A program made the translations under genes and the position numbers. The notes under the pieces are model-generated. The model had not been told where the DNA came from and ran no database searches. It worked only from the letters and a program-made list of their open reading frames with translations. From Shewanella sp. GD04112 (GTDB lineage Bacteria; Pseudomonadota; Gammaproteobacteria; Enterobacterales; Shewanellaceae), in assembly GCF_029835735.1 (NCBI RefSeq), contig NZ_JAOEAL010000001.1:62001-126000 (forward strand): a DNA stretch of 64,000 bases, given 5' to 3'. Below are positions 1-8,191 of the stretch, piece after piece. Positions within the stretch are counted from its first letter, which is position 1. Each line of letters starts with the position of its first letter.

Positions 1-443
1 ACCAATAGTGAAAACACCAGCACGGCCTTAGCGGTCGAGACTAAGGTGGAGGTATCGGTTTGATTAAACGCTTCTTTCGCCACCGTTTGCTGCAAGAAAC
101 CTATCTTACCGCCAAGTGCTATCAGTGTGACGATGGCAAAGGTCATCAAACCTAGGCCGCCGCATTGAATTAACAGCGCGATAATCACTTGGCCAAAGGG
201 CGTGAACACACTGCCTGTATCGACGACCACAAGCCCTGTGACCGTCACCGCCGAGGTCACGGTAAAGAGGCTTTGCAGCCAAGTAATGGGCGACTCGGTG
301 GCGATGGGCAGTTTAAGCAAGCAAGTGCCAAGTAAGATCAGCAGAGCAAAACTGACACTTAAGATAAAAGGCGGCGCGCCAAAGAGTTTTTTACCGCTTT
401 TAGGTGTGTGCTCTAGGGTGAGCGAAGGGTGCCATTGAACCAC
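1..443 (-). CDS. ktrB: Ktr/Trk-type potassium transporter membrane subunit (partial, N-terminal part)
   Basis: Inner-membrane, ion-conducting subunit of a K+ (or Na+-coupled K+) uptake system. Only the first 147 or so codons are inside the window; the rest lies left of base 1. The reverse-strand frame opens at a GTG at 443-441, one base after the stop of the neighbouring KtrA gene, so the two are translationally linked. The translation shows hydrophobic helices and the family's first filter-like segment (TSAVTVTGLVVVDTG, then TPFGQ), typical of KtrB/TrkH proteins. The direct pairing with a 232-residue RCK protein favours KtrB over TrkH, because TrkA proteins are about twice as long. Start choice is uncertain, since upstream codons in the same frame are open. 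Confidence 0.85.
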   Translation of the reverse strand, partial: MVQWHPSLTLEHTPKSGKKLFGAPPFILSVSFALLILLGTCLLKLPIATESPITWLQSLFTVTSAVTVTGLVVVDTGSVFTPFGQVIIALLIQCGGLGLMTFAIVTLIALGGKIGFLQQTVAKEAFNQTDTSTLVSTAKAVLVFSLL

Positions 444-444
444 G

Positions 445-1143
445 TTACACCAACCTTGGTGCGAGCTGTTTTAACTCGGCACGGCTACCGCAGAGGAATA
501 GGGCATCCTCTGTGTGCAGGCTAAAGTCGCTATCAATCTTGCTAAATACGTTGTGCTCACGCTTAACCATCAGCGCCGCTACCTTGCCCTTAGGATTGCG
601 TGGGACATTGGTTTGCTCATCGGCGCTGTGCTCCTGCAAGCTCCCGAGCAGTTGGCCAACAGTGGTGTGATGCAACTGGGCTTTAATATGGATTTCAACA
701 ATATAAAGCCCGTCGCCGATGGCGAGAAAGTTATTCACCATAGGATAGTTAAGCGACTGGGCGACGCGGATCCCCATTTCTTCCTCGGGATGAATAATGC
801 GGGCAACGCCGAGTTTCGACACTATGGTATGGTGCGCCTTGGTGCTGGCCTTGACCCAAATCGTCTGCACGCCGAGGTTTTTCAGTGCCAGCGTGCACAG
901 CAGGCTAGACTGCATATCCTCACCGATAGCGACCAGCACGGCCTCGCAGTTGGTCAGATCGAGTTCGCGCAGCGACGCCTCATCGGCGCAGTCGCAAATC
1001 ACCGCTTCGGTAAGACTTTCTACATATTTTTCAACGATTTTAGGGTCGCTATCGACACCGGTAACCGTGTGGCCTAAGTGGATGAGTTCGAGGCTCGCGG
1101 CAACGCCGAAGCGGCCTAATCCGATGACAGTAAAATGTGCCAT
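445..1143 (-). CDS. ktrA: Ktr system potassium uptake regulatory subunit (RCK domain protein)
   Basis: Cytoplasmic nucleotide-binding ring subunit that gates the KtrB channel in response to bound ATP/ADP or NAD(H). The 232-residue protein has one RCK_N Rossmann domain with the GxGxxG signature at residues 8-13 (GLGRFG), an acidic residue at the end of the second strand (VDSD, about 30), and a C-terminal RCK_C domain from about residue 145. Its length matches single-RCK KtrA rather than the two-domain TrkA of about 458 residues. The ktrB start follows one base after its stop. The gene is just downstream of the kdpE-like regulator, 44 bases away on the same strand, so all four genes may be one transcript. 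Confidence 0.9.
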   Translation of the reverse strand: MAHFTVIGLGRFGVAASLELIHLGHTVTGVDSDPKIVEKYVESLTEAVICDCADEASLRELDLTNCEAVLVAIGEDMQSSLLCTLALKNLGVQTIWVKASTKAHHTIVSKLGVARIIHPEEEMGIRVAQSLNYPMVNNFLAIGDGLYIVEIHIKAQLHHTTVGQLLGSLQEHSADEQTNVPRNPKGKVAALMVKREHNVFSKIDSDFSLHTEDALFLCGSRAELKQLAPRLV

Positions 1144-1187
1144 TTCATATCCTTTTGTGGTTGAGCTAAAGAGTGAGGCGAGCTGAC

Positions 1188-1877
1188 CTAGGGCAGGCCG
1201 AGGTCGGTGAGTCGATACCCTAAACCGGGCTCGGTTTTGATCAGCTGTTGTTCGTCGCTGTCGTTAAGCTTTTTACGCAGTTGGCGGACTAGAATCCGCA
1301 GGTAGTGGCTATCTTCCTGGTGAGTCTCGCCCCAAATATTGCGCAGCAGCTCGCTCTGTTTCAGTAATTGCCCTGGGTGGGACATGAGTTGGGCGAGCAG
1401 GGCAAATTCCTTTTTGGTTAGTGCCACTTCCTGTTGATTGAGCCAGCATTGATGGCTGCTCTTTTGTAGGGTGAGCGGGCCGAATTGCAGCATATCGATA
1501 GTGCTTGAGGTATCCACAAGATCACGGACTAATACCTTGATACGCACGATTAATTCCCTGATGCCAAAGGGCTTACTCAGATAATCGTTAGCGCCTGCCT
1601 CGAGTAGGCGGATTTTTTCTTCCTCCTGATCGCGGGCGGTGAGCACTAGCACTGGGGTCTTATCCTGCTGGCGCAGCCCATGGAGCAATTCGATACCATC
1701 GCCATCGGGCAGGCCGAGGTCGAGCACGATAAGGTGCGGCTGGTGGCTTTGATATTGTTTAAGCGCCGTGGCTATGCTGGTGGCGCTTAAGTATTCAAAG
1801 CCTTCCGCTTCGAGTGAGATCCGCATAAAGGTATGGATTTGCGGCTCATCATCCACTACTAAGACCCTATATGCCAT
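1188..1877 (-). CDS. kdpE: KdpE-like OmpR-family response regulator
   Basis: DNA-binding response regulator of 229 residues. The receiver domain (about 1-120) has the acidic pocket at D9-D10 and the phospho-acceptor D53 in the VLDLGLPDGDG strand, with the conserved Thr (VLTARD) and Lys (LSKPFG). The C-terminal winged helix (about 130-225) is OmpR type and includes LTKKEFALLAQLM and RQLRKKLN. The sequence is of the KdpE kind. It follows the kinase gene with no gap (kinase stop at 1878, ATG at 1877), and potassium uptake genes lie downstream. No kdpFABC genes are present here, so the likely target is the adjacent ktr pair, an inference from position. Confidence 0.88.
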   Translation of the reverse strand: MAYRVLVVDDEPQIHTFMRISLEAEGFEYLSATSIATALKQYQSHQPHLIVLDLGLPDGDGIELLHGLRQQDKTPVLVLTARDQEEEKIRLLEAGANDYLSKPFGIRELIVRIKVLVRDLVDTSSTIDMLQFGPLTLQKSSHQCWLNQQEVALTKKEFALLAQLMSHPGQLLKQSELLRNIWGETHQEDSHYLRILVRQLRKKLNDSDEQQLIKTEPGLGYRLTDLGLP

Positions 1878-2924
1878 TTATGCCGCCTCCGTGGTTATGG
1901 GTAAAGCGATGCGGATCAGGCTGCCTTGGGCAACACTTTCGGCGCCGATGCTACCCCTGTGGGCGGTAATAATGCCTTTGGCGACCGCTAGGCCTAATCC
2001 CGCACCGCCATCGGTCGAGGGATGTTGACGATAGAACAGTTCGAAAATGGCCTCGGCGTCGGCTGGCGCTATGCCTTGTCCTAAGTCTTGAATATCGATG
2101 CGCAGCATCTGTTGGTGGCGGTACAGATTTACCGTGACAGGCAGTTCTGCGGGCGAGTAGCGCAGGGCATTGTCGAGCACATTAAAAATCGCCTGTTCAA
2201 TCAAAGAGCTGCAAATCATTAATGGCGGAAGTTCTGGCTCACTATGAATTTGGATCCTAGGTTGCGCGGTTTGAAAGCGGGCAATAGTGCGCTGTAGCAC
2301 TTCGCGTAGATTGGCTTCGTCTAGGCTAAATTTGAGTGCGCCATGTTGTAACTTGGTCGCCTGCAAGAGGTTTTCAATATATTGGTGCAGCCTATGGCTC
2401 TCGGCGGCGGCCGAGTCGATAAGCTCCTCGTTTTGCTCTGGGCTGAGTTTAGCTTGGTATTCCTTCAGTGTGGTTAAGGTGCCGATAATGGTCGCAAGCG
2501 GCGTGCGTAAATCGTGGGAGACCGAGAGTAAAATACTGTTTCTGAGCTGTGCCTGTTCGAGCGCTTGCTGCTGGCGGCGATAATGTTCGGCTAACTTGCT
2601 GCTAGTGAGGGCGACCAGCAAAAACACGCTTAGATTGACTATGTCTTCGACGTTGAACATCTGCAACGAATAGCGCGGCGTGGTAAATAAAAAATTGAAA
2701 CTTACAGCGCCAAACACGGCCACAAAATAGGCGTAGTTGGCGCTGCATTGCAGGGCCACGGCGACCACGGCTAATTGCAGGATAAGCAGTACGGCAATGG
2801 CCGAGCCTGAAAAGTGATCAATCAAATAGCTAGTGAGCAGAGCAATCATTAACAACATGGCGGTAAATAACGCGGGATGCGTGCGCCAGTATTGGTTGAT
2901 GGAGGCTGTATTTGCAAAAGTCAT
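1878..2924 (-). CDS. Short KdpD-like sensor histidine kinase (DUF4118 membrane domain, no KdpD N-terminus)
   Basis: Membrane sensor kinase of 348 residues. Residues about 18-110 carry four close hydrophobic helices of the DUF4118 type found in the middle of KdpD. The HisKA domain follows with phospho-acceptor H137 in SVSHDLRTPLA, then an HATPase domain with an N box (LDNALRYSPA), a G1 box (DLGQGIA) and a G2 box (GGAGLGLAVAKGI). Full KdpD is about 900 residues and carries an N-terminal KdpD domain, a USP domain and a GAF-like domain; all are missing here. There is no sign of a truncation scar, and the start has normal upstream spacing, so this looks like a naturally short form. It is upstream of, and contiguous with, the KdpE-like regulator. 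Confidence 0.87.
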   Translation of the reverse strand: MTFANTASINQYWRTHPALFTAMLLMIALLTSYLIDHFSGSAIAVLLILQLAVVAVALQCSANYAYFVAVFGAVSFNFLFTTPRYSLQMFNVEDIVNLSVFLLVALTSSKLAEHYRRQQQALEQAQLRNSILLSVSHDLRTPLATIIGTLTTLKEYQAKLSPEQNEELIDSAAAESHRLHQYIENLLQATKLQHGALKFSLDEANLREVLQRTIARFQTAQPRIQIHSEPELPPLMICSSLIEQAIFNVLDNALRYSPAELPVTVNLYRHQQMLRIDIQDLGQGIAPADAEAIFELFYRQHPSTDGGAGLGLAVAKGIITAHRGSIGAESVAQGSLIRIALPITTEAA

Positions 2925-3101
2925 AACGGCTAAGGCGTTGCTGAAGTTAAGGCTACTCTAGCAAAGGCCTGTGGGGATAGCGCGTAAAAAATCCGTAAAA
3001 TTTTCTGTGGCTTGGCGTGTGGTCATTGTCTGACATTTACATCAGGCAGGCGGTTCTACTCACCAACTTACATTAGATAGTGGCTGCAAATACCGCCATT
3101 A

Positions 3102-3131
3102 CGCGAGGCAATCTAGCTCGATTACCTCGCG
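3102..3131. repeat. 30-base interrupted inverted repeat
   Basis: The arms CGCGAGG and CCTCGCG (3102-3108 and 3125-3131) enclose further complementary blocks (AATC/GATT, AGCT self-complementary), giving an almost perfect 30-base palindrome. It lies just after the stop of the pirin gene (minus strand) and before the kinase start. No T-run follows on the minus strand, so a rho-independent terminator is not clear; an operator or a processed 3' hairpin is possible. Confidence 0.5.
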
Positions 3132-3165
3132 CTAACACATGAACAGCAAGGATTAACGACCTAGA

Positions 3166-4092
3166 TTACCAAGGGATGGGCGGCGGTATTAAGCGTTTGC
3201 CGTTATAACCCGGCACTGTGGCAAAACGTGGTGACTTGGCCTCCCAATCGGCTTGGGCGCTGGCGATATCTTCCTTGCTGTGGCCGACAAAATTCCACCA
3301 AATACTGACGGTGTCGGCGAGGGGCGCGCCGCCAATCAGCAGCAAACGTGCGCCAGGGTGAAGCTCGAGCGTCACACTCTCGCGCAGCATGCCAAGGTAA
3401 GCGAGGTTATTGTTATCAAAGGCCTCGTCGTCGATATCGAATCGGCCTTCGAGGGGCATTAGGCCATATTCAAATCGCGGATCCAGCCTGAGTGTTAGTT
3501 GAGTGGCCTCTGCTGCGAAGATATCAAGCGCGACGATCGGCGAAAAGTGTTGTGTGGGCGCCTGTTTATCCTTCCACGAGCCAATCAATAGGGTGAATTC
3601 CGCGCCCGCCTCCTGCCAAGTCGGCAGCTGGGGATAATGGTCGAATCTAGGGGCTGTGTCTTTGTGTTCCAGCGGCAGCGCAATCCATAGCTGCACCGCA
3701 TGCATAGTGCGATGACCTTCGACGGACTCTTCGGTGTGGGCTATGCCATGGCCCGCGGTCATCAGATTGACCTGCTTTGGGCGGATCACTTGGGCGCTAC
3801 CTAGGCTGTCCCTGTGCATGATTTCCCCCTCCAGCATCCAAGTGAAGGTTTGAAGGCCGATATGGGGATGCTCGCCCACATTCATTAAGGGGCCGTCGGA
3901 GACTGGGCCAATATGATCCAGAAAACACCAAGGTCCTATGAGTCGACGCGGTTTTTGCGGAATCGCCCGCGCCACGGGTATCCCGCCCACATCACTGATT
4001 TTTGGGGCAATTTGCTGGATTTGGATCCGCCCATCTTCGACGGGGCATTCCCTTGGGCCGCCGTAAAATGGCGATGTTTGCATTTGACTCAT
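3166..4092 (-). CDS. Pirin family protein
   Basis: Bicupin pirin-type protein of 308 residues, longer than the common 230-290. The N-terminal cupin carries the metal-ligand pattern HPHIGLQTFTWMLEGEI (about residues 77-93) followed by GHGIAHTE, as in bacterial pirins with quercetinase-like or redox-sensing roles; which substrate, if any, is used cannot be told. The C-terminal part (about 180-300) is the pirin_C cupin. It is transcribed divergently from the TSUP exporter at 4227, with a spacer of about 130 bases. The ATG at 4092 is preceded by a plausible GGAG ribosome site on the minus strand. Confidence 0.88.
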   Translation of the reverse strand: MSQMQTSPFYGGPRECPVEDGRIQIQQIAPKISDVGGIPVARAIPQKPRRLIGPWCFLDHIGPVSDGPLMNVGEHPHIGLQTFTWMLEGEIMHRDSLGSAQVIRPKQVNLMTAGHGIAHTEESVEGHRTMHAVQLWIALPLEHKDTAPRFDHYPQLPTWQEAGAEFTLLIGSWKDKQAPTQHFSPIVALDIFAAEATQLTLRLDPRFEYGLMPLEGRFDIDDEAFDNNNLAYLGMLRESVTLELHPGARLLLIGGAPLADTVSIWWNFVGHSKEDIASAQADWEAKSPRFATVPGYNGKRLIPPPIPW

Positions 4093-4226
4093 ATCGACTC
4101 CTTATCTTCATTTAGACACGGATAGACTTAACATTTATGCTGGTGCAGCGAGGCGTGTTATCGCCCTCAAGGTCTGTTACTCGTTGCTCGACCTTAATGA
4201 CTTTAACGCAATATTGGGAATAAGGG

Positions 4227-4964
4227 ATGTTAACAGACCCTGTTTTTTGGCTGGTGGCGATTCCTGCGGTGTTGATCACTGGGATCTCTAAATCGGGTTT
4301 TGCCGGCGGAGTCGGTGGCTTGACCGTGCCCCTGTTAGCGCTGGCCATTAGCCCGGCAACCGCGGCGGCAATCATGTTGCCATTGCTGATTTATATGGAT
4401 TTTTTAAGTGTTCGCTCCTGGTGGGGCCAACATAATCCTCGCCAATTATGGATCCTTTTACCCTCAGCGATTGTGGGCATAGGCATAGCCTATTGGTTGT
4501 TCGACCGCTTAAACGAAGATTACTTACGGGCGATTTTAGGCTGTGTGTCCTTAGGTTTTGGTCTTTATGGCTTGATATTAGGGGATAAAACCCAAGCAAC
4601 GCCTTCGCCACTCGTGGGGCGACTCTGCGGCTTAACCGCAGGCTTTACCAGCTTTGTGGCCCATGCGGGCGGGCCGCCACTCAATGCCTATTTGCTGCCG
4701 TTACGCTTGGCCAAGCCAGAGTTTTTAGCCACGGCAGTGGTATTTTTTGCGGTGGTGAATCTGGTTAAGTTGGTGCCCTATAGTCTGCTCGGGCAAATTA
4801 ACCAAGGTAACATTCTGATTTCGCTATTACTTGCGCCTTTGGCTTGGTTAGGCGTAAAACTGGGGTTGGCGATTCAAGATAAGATCAGCGATAGGTTGTT
4901 TAAACGCATCATCTTGATTTTAATGGTGCTGGTGGGTATTCGTTTATTGTGGACGGCGTTATAG
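4227..4964 (+). CDS. TSUP family sulfite/organosulfonate exporter (TauE/SafE)
   Basis: Integral membrane protein of 245 residues with about eight hydrophobic helices arranged as two related halves, as in the TauE/SafE family (anion exporters for sulfite, sulfonates or sulfoacetate). Family signatures visible are GISKSGFAGGVGGLTVPLLAL near the N-terminus and the second-half motif VAHAGGPPLNAYLLP (about residues 144-158). It stands alone between a divergent pirin gene and an NlpC/P60 lipoprotein, so the substrate is not indicated by context. The ATG at 4227 is preceded by AAGGG at suitable spacing. Confidence 0.88.
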   Translation: MLTDPVFWLVAIPAVLITGISKSGFAGGVGGLTVPLLALAISPATAAAIMLPLLIYMDFLSVRSWWGQHNPRQLWILLPSAIVGIGIAYWLFDRLNEDYLRAILGCVSLGFGLYGLILGDKTQATPSPLVGRLCGLTAGFTSFVAHAGGPPLNAYLLPLRLAKPEFLATAVVFFAVVNLVKLVPYSLLGQINQGNILISLLLAPLAWLGVKLGLAIQDKISDRLFKRIILILMVLVGIRLLWTAL

Positions 4965-5078
4965 TTTTAAGCTTGGGATTAGCTTAGGCTGTTACCATCG
5001 GTTTTTTCACGATATTTTCGTTATCGCTTTGATAGCACCCATATTACGCAAGAATTGCCTGCGATGAGTTTTACGCTA

Positions 5079-5543
5079 ATGAAACGATTACTGATAGTTA
5101 TCTTAGCCTTAGGTCTTGGCGCCTGTGCGAGCGCGCCAGAACCTAAGCCTGTGGTGAAGCAAGTTGAACCTGTCTCCGTTTGGAACGATAGCAATATCGC
5201 CGATTTCCATTCCGAATGGCGCGGCGTACCCTATCGCCTAGGTGGCGGCACTAAGAAAGGCATCGATTGCTCGGCCTTTGTGTCGGTCGCTTATCAAAAG
5301 ATGTTGGGCATGACTCTGCCGCGCACTGTGGAAGAACAGCAAGCTCTCGGCAAACCTGTGGCGCGGGACCAACTGCGTAAAGGCGACTTAGTGTTTTTCA
5401 AAACGGGTTGGAGCACGCACCATGTCGGCATTTATGTGGGCGGGAATAATTTCCTCCATGTCTCGACGAGCCAAGGGGTGAAAATTTCGAGTCTGCTAAA
5501 TAGTTATTGGGCATCAAAGTATTGGAATGCAAGGCGAATTTAA
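5079..5543 (+). CDS. NlpC/P60 family lipoprotein, peptidoglycan endopeptidase
   Basis: Periplasmic cysteine peptidase predicted to cut peptide cross-links of peptidoglycan, close to Spr/MepS and NlpC. From the ATG at 5079 the 154-residue product has a lipoprotein signal with lipobox LGLGAC (acylated Cys16); an upstream ATG at 5055 would add eight residues before the signal and is less likely. The NlpC/P60 domain has catalytic Cys64 in GIDCSAFV and the histidine region STHHVGIYVGG (about 113-123). Residues after the lipobox lack an outer-membrane avoidance Asp at +2 (Ala instead), so it is probably anchored to the outer membrane. The MFS gene follows 24 bases later. Confidence 0.88.
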   Translation: MKRLLIVILALGLGACASAPEPKPVVKQVEPVSVWNDSNIADFHSEWRGVPYRLGGGTKKGIDCSAFVSVAYQKMLGMTLPRTVEEQQALGKPVARDQLRKGDLVFFKTGWSTHHVGIYVGGNNFLHVSTSQGVKISSLLNSYWASKYWNARRI

Positions 5544-5567
5544 GCCTTAATCACAGGTGGAGACTCT

Positions 5568-7016
5568 ATGACCCCAGCGTCTGCTTCGTCCCCTCATGAG
5601 CCTCTGCCCACCTCGGTTTTTCTGGCGATTTTCTCCGCCGTATTCTTACCCATGTTTCTGGCGGCGGTCGATCAGACCCTACTCGCCACCGCCACCCCTG
5701 CGATAGTGGAAGATCTTGGCGGCCTCAGGCAAGCCTCGTGGATCACTATCGGTTATATGCTGGCGATGGCGGCCAGTGTGCCTATTTACGGCTGGCTAGG
5801 GGATAACTTTGGCCGCGCTAAAATCCTGATGATCGCCTTAGTGGTGTTTGCGTTGGGTTCAATTGTTTCCGCCAGTGCTGGGGCTATGGACCATATGATT
5901 GCCGGGCGGATACTCCAAGGCCTCGGCGGTGGCGGGCTGATGAGTCTGTCCCAATCCCTGGTAGGGGAATTGGTGCCGATACGGCAAAGGGCGCGTTTTC
6001 AGGGCTATTTTGCCGCTATGTTTACCCTCGCCAGTGTTGGCGGCCCTGTGATTGGTGGCTTTGTGGTGCATGCCTATTCTTGGCACTGGTTATTTTGGGC
6101 GAATATTCCTTTGGTCATGCTGGCGGTTTGGCGACTTAATCGCTTGCATAAACAGAGTATTAAACCCGTGCGGCAAGGGCGGTTTGACTTACTCGGCGTG
6201 CTGTTATTTCCCACGATCATCACGGCGCTGCTGTATTGGTTGTCAGTGGCGGGGCAAGACTTTGCTTGGCTATCGACCACAAGTTTAGGCTTTATGGGAT
6301 TTATCTGTGTGGGCGCCCTAGTGCTCTTGTGGTGGGAGCGTCGGCGAGAGAGTCCTTTCTTACCGCTGGATTTACTCGCCAATAAAGCCATTTATATGCC
6401 GCTCTTCACGGCCGCGCTGTTTGCCGCCTGCCTGTTTGCGATGATCTTCTTTTTACCCATTTACCTGCAGGTCGGTCTGCACACCAATCCGGCCAAAACG
6501 GGCTTGCTGCTGATGCCAATGACCTTTGGCATTGTCACAGGTTCCACCATCGCTGGCAGGCTGTTGAGTCGGGATGTGGCGCCTAAATGGTTGCCGACCT
6601 TCGGCATGAGCTTGGCCTTTATCGGTTTGCTCTTAATCGGTTTAGTGCCGCCGAATGCGAATCTTATCGGCGCTTTAGGTGTGCTGGTGGGCATTGGCTT
6701 AGGGACTGTGATGCCCAGCGTACAGCTAGTGGTGCAGAGCGTGTCGGGCAAGGCGCGTTTAAGTCAAATCACCGCCATGGTGTCCTTGAGTCGTTCCATG
6801 GGCGCGGCAATTGGTACGGCTTTATTCAGTCTGTTGCTATATGGCTTATTACCGCTCGACGGGGCGCAGGTGGGAATTGCGGCAATAAAGCAGTTACCCA
6901 TAGAGGTTGTGCATCACGCCTTCCAATGGGGTTTTATCGCGGCGGCTCTGGTGGCACTCAGCTCGGCGATTGTGGGTTATTTCTCGCCTGCGACTGCGCT
7001 TAGGGATCATGAGTAG
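5568..7016 (+). CDS. MFS drug exporter, DHA2 (EmrB/QacA) family
   Basis: Inner-membrane proton antiporter of 482 residues with 14 predicted helices, the hallmark of DHA2 pumps. Motif D1 (FLAAVDQTLLATATPAIV, about 28-45), motif A in the first loop (GWLGDNFGRAKIL, about 77-89) and motif C (GGPVIGGFVVHAYSWHWLFW) are easily seen. It sits 24 bases downstream of the lipoprotein gene, with its own GGTGGAG ribosome site. No membrane-fusion (EmrA-like) partner is adjacent, so it probably works alone in the inner membrane. The substrate is unknown. Confidence 0.88.
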   Translation: MTPASASSPHEPLPTSVFLAIFSAVFLPMFLAAVDQTLLATATPAIVEDLGGLRQASWITIGYMLAMAASVPIYGWLGDNFGRAKILMIALVVFALGSIVSASAGAMDHMIAGRILQGLGGGGLMSLSQSLVGELVPIRQRARFQGYFAAMFTLASVGGPVIGGFVVHAYSWHWLFWANIPLVMLAVWRLNRLHKQSIKPVRQGRFDLLGVLLFPTIITALLYWLSVAGQDFAWLSTTSLGFMGFICVGALVLLWWERRRESPFLPLDLLANKAIYMPLFTAALFAACLFAMIFFLPIYLQVGLHTNPAKTGLLLMPMTFGIVTGSTIAGRLLSRDVAPKWLPTFGMSLAFIGLLLIGLVPPNANLIGALGVLVGIGLGTVMPSVQLVVQSVSGKARLSQITAMVSLSRSMGAAIGTALFSLLLYGLLPLDGAQVGIAAIKQLPIEVVHHAFQWGFIAAALVALSSAIVGYFSPATALRDHE

Positions 7017-7104
7017 ATTTGTTGGTGCACGACGGATTTAAGCTGTGTAGTATTTGCGGTAGGTTCGCTTCCGCTGTGACCCCATTCTTTGCCAGGAATT
7101 CTGC

Positions 7105-8133
7105 ATGACAACTAAAAACTGGACTTTAAAGAGCATAGCTAACGAGCTAGGTGTCTCTAACGCCACTGTTTCTAATGCTTTTAATCGTCCCGATCAGCTA
7201 TCGGAAAAACGTCGCAACGAGATTTTAGCCGCCTGCTCTAAACTGGGGTATTTTGGCCCAAATAAGGCGGCGCAGTCCCTACGTAGGGGCAAATTTGATA
7301 CCGTCGCGCTGGTACTGTCCGATAGTGTTGAATATATGGTGTCCGATCCTGTCGCCAGTAAGTTTATGAAGGGGGTGGCTTCGGTATTGGAGCGGGAAAA
7401 ACTCAACTTACTGCTATTTTCTGGCAGCTCCGACAGTGTGAATGCGGTGGCCGATTTTGTGGATGGGTTTATTTGTTATGGTCGCCCGCGCAATACCTTG
7501 CTCGCCGAGCAATTAAAACAGGTTAAGAAGAAGGTGGTTACAGTGGACTTTGATATCCACCGCAACGCTTCTGTCAGCATTGACAATAAGTTAGCCGCCT
7601 ATGAGGTGGCAAAATTGGCGTTAAAATCTCCCTCCGATCAAGTTGCAATATTGGGATTGAGGCTACTCGATACCCATTTAACTTGCCGAGTTTACGATTT
7701 GAATTTGCTCGAAATCGATATGTCGATTGCGCACCAGAGGTTGCAGGGATATTTACAGGCGATTGAGGAAACGGGTGTCACCCTTGGTAATGATCGGATT
7801 TGGAATATTCCAGAAAGTAATGCGGAGTATGCGCGGATTGCGGCCAAGGAGGCATTAAACTCAACCCCAAGACCCAATGTATTTTTATGTATGAGCGACT
7901 TAATTGCCCTTAGTGTGCTGGGTGAGGCGCAGGCCATGGGATTAGCGATTCCTGAGGATATTCGTGTCGTGGGATTTGATGGTATTGATGAGGCGACTCG
8001 CTCGAATCCACCACTGACCACGGTTTACCAATACTCGGAACAAAAAGGCCAAATGGCGGCGCAGATGTTTATCGACGATGCCGTGCATGCTCAGGTATTA
8101 GGGTATGAACTACGTTTAGGCAAAAGCTGTTAA
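7105..8133 (+). CDS. scrR: LacI-family transcriptional regulator of the sucrose cluster (ScrR-like)
   Basis: 342-residue repressor. The N-terminal helix-turn-helix and hinge (about 4-58) read LKSIANELGVSNATVSNAFNRP, followed by a periplasmic-binding-like effector domain with the C-terminal motif PEDIRVVGFDGIDEAT. It is convergent with the sucrose phosphorylase gene and belongs to a cluster in which three TAATCGATTA-centred palindromes precede the other operons; these are typical LacI-family operators and the obvious targets. No such box is seen upstream of this gene itself, so it is probably not autoregulated through that site. Start ATG at 7105 has AGGAA upstream. The assignment as ScrR rests on neighbours; the inducer is inferred. 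Confidence 0.82.
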   Translation: MTTKNWTLKSIANELGVSNATVSNAFNRPDQLSEKRRNEILAACSKLGYFGPNKAAQSLRRGKFDTVALVLSDSVEYMVSDPVASKFMKGVASVLEREKLNLLLFSGSSDSVNAVADFVDGFICYGRPRNTLLAEQLKQVKKKVVTVDFDIHRNASVSIDNKLAAYEVAKLALKSPSDQVAILGLRLLDTHLTCRVYDLNLLEIDMSIAHQRLQGYLQAIEETGVTLGNDRIWNIPESNAEYARIAAKEALNSTPRPNVFLCMSDLIALSVLGEAQAMGLAIPEDIRVVGFDGIDEATRSNPPLTTVYQYSEQKGQMAAQMFIDDAVHAQVLGYELRLGKSC

Positions 8134-8152
8134 TACAATCAGTTTTATATGC

Positions 8153-8180
8153 AAAAGGCGCTAATTAAGCGCCTTTTGTT
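8153..8180. terminator. Bidirectional rho-independent terminator
   Basis: Stem AAAAGGCGC / GCGCCTTTT with a seven-base loop, flanked by A and T tracts on both sides. It lies between the convergent regulator (ends 8133) and sucrose phosphorylase (ends 8192), so it can stop transcription from both. Confidence 0.85.
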
Positions 8181-8191
8181 TTTGTTCTGCA

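Noticed and set aside
514..1077. 187-codon plus-strand frame inside ktrA
   Set aside because: Antisense to the RCK protein, with no domain; a shadow frame.
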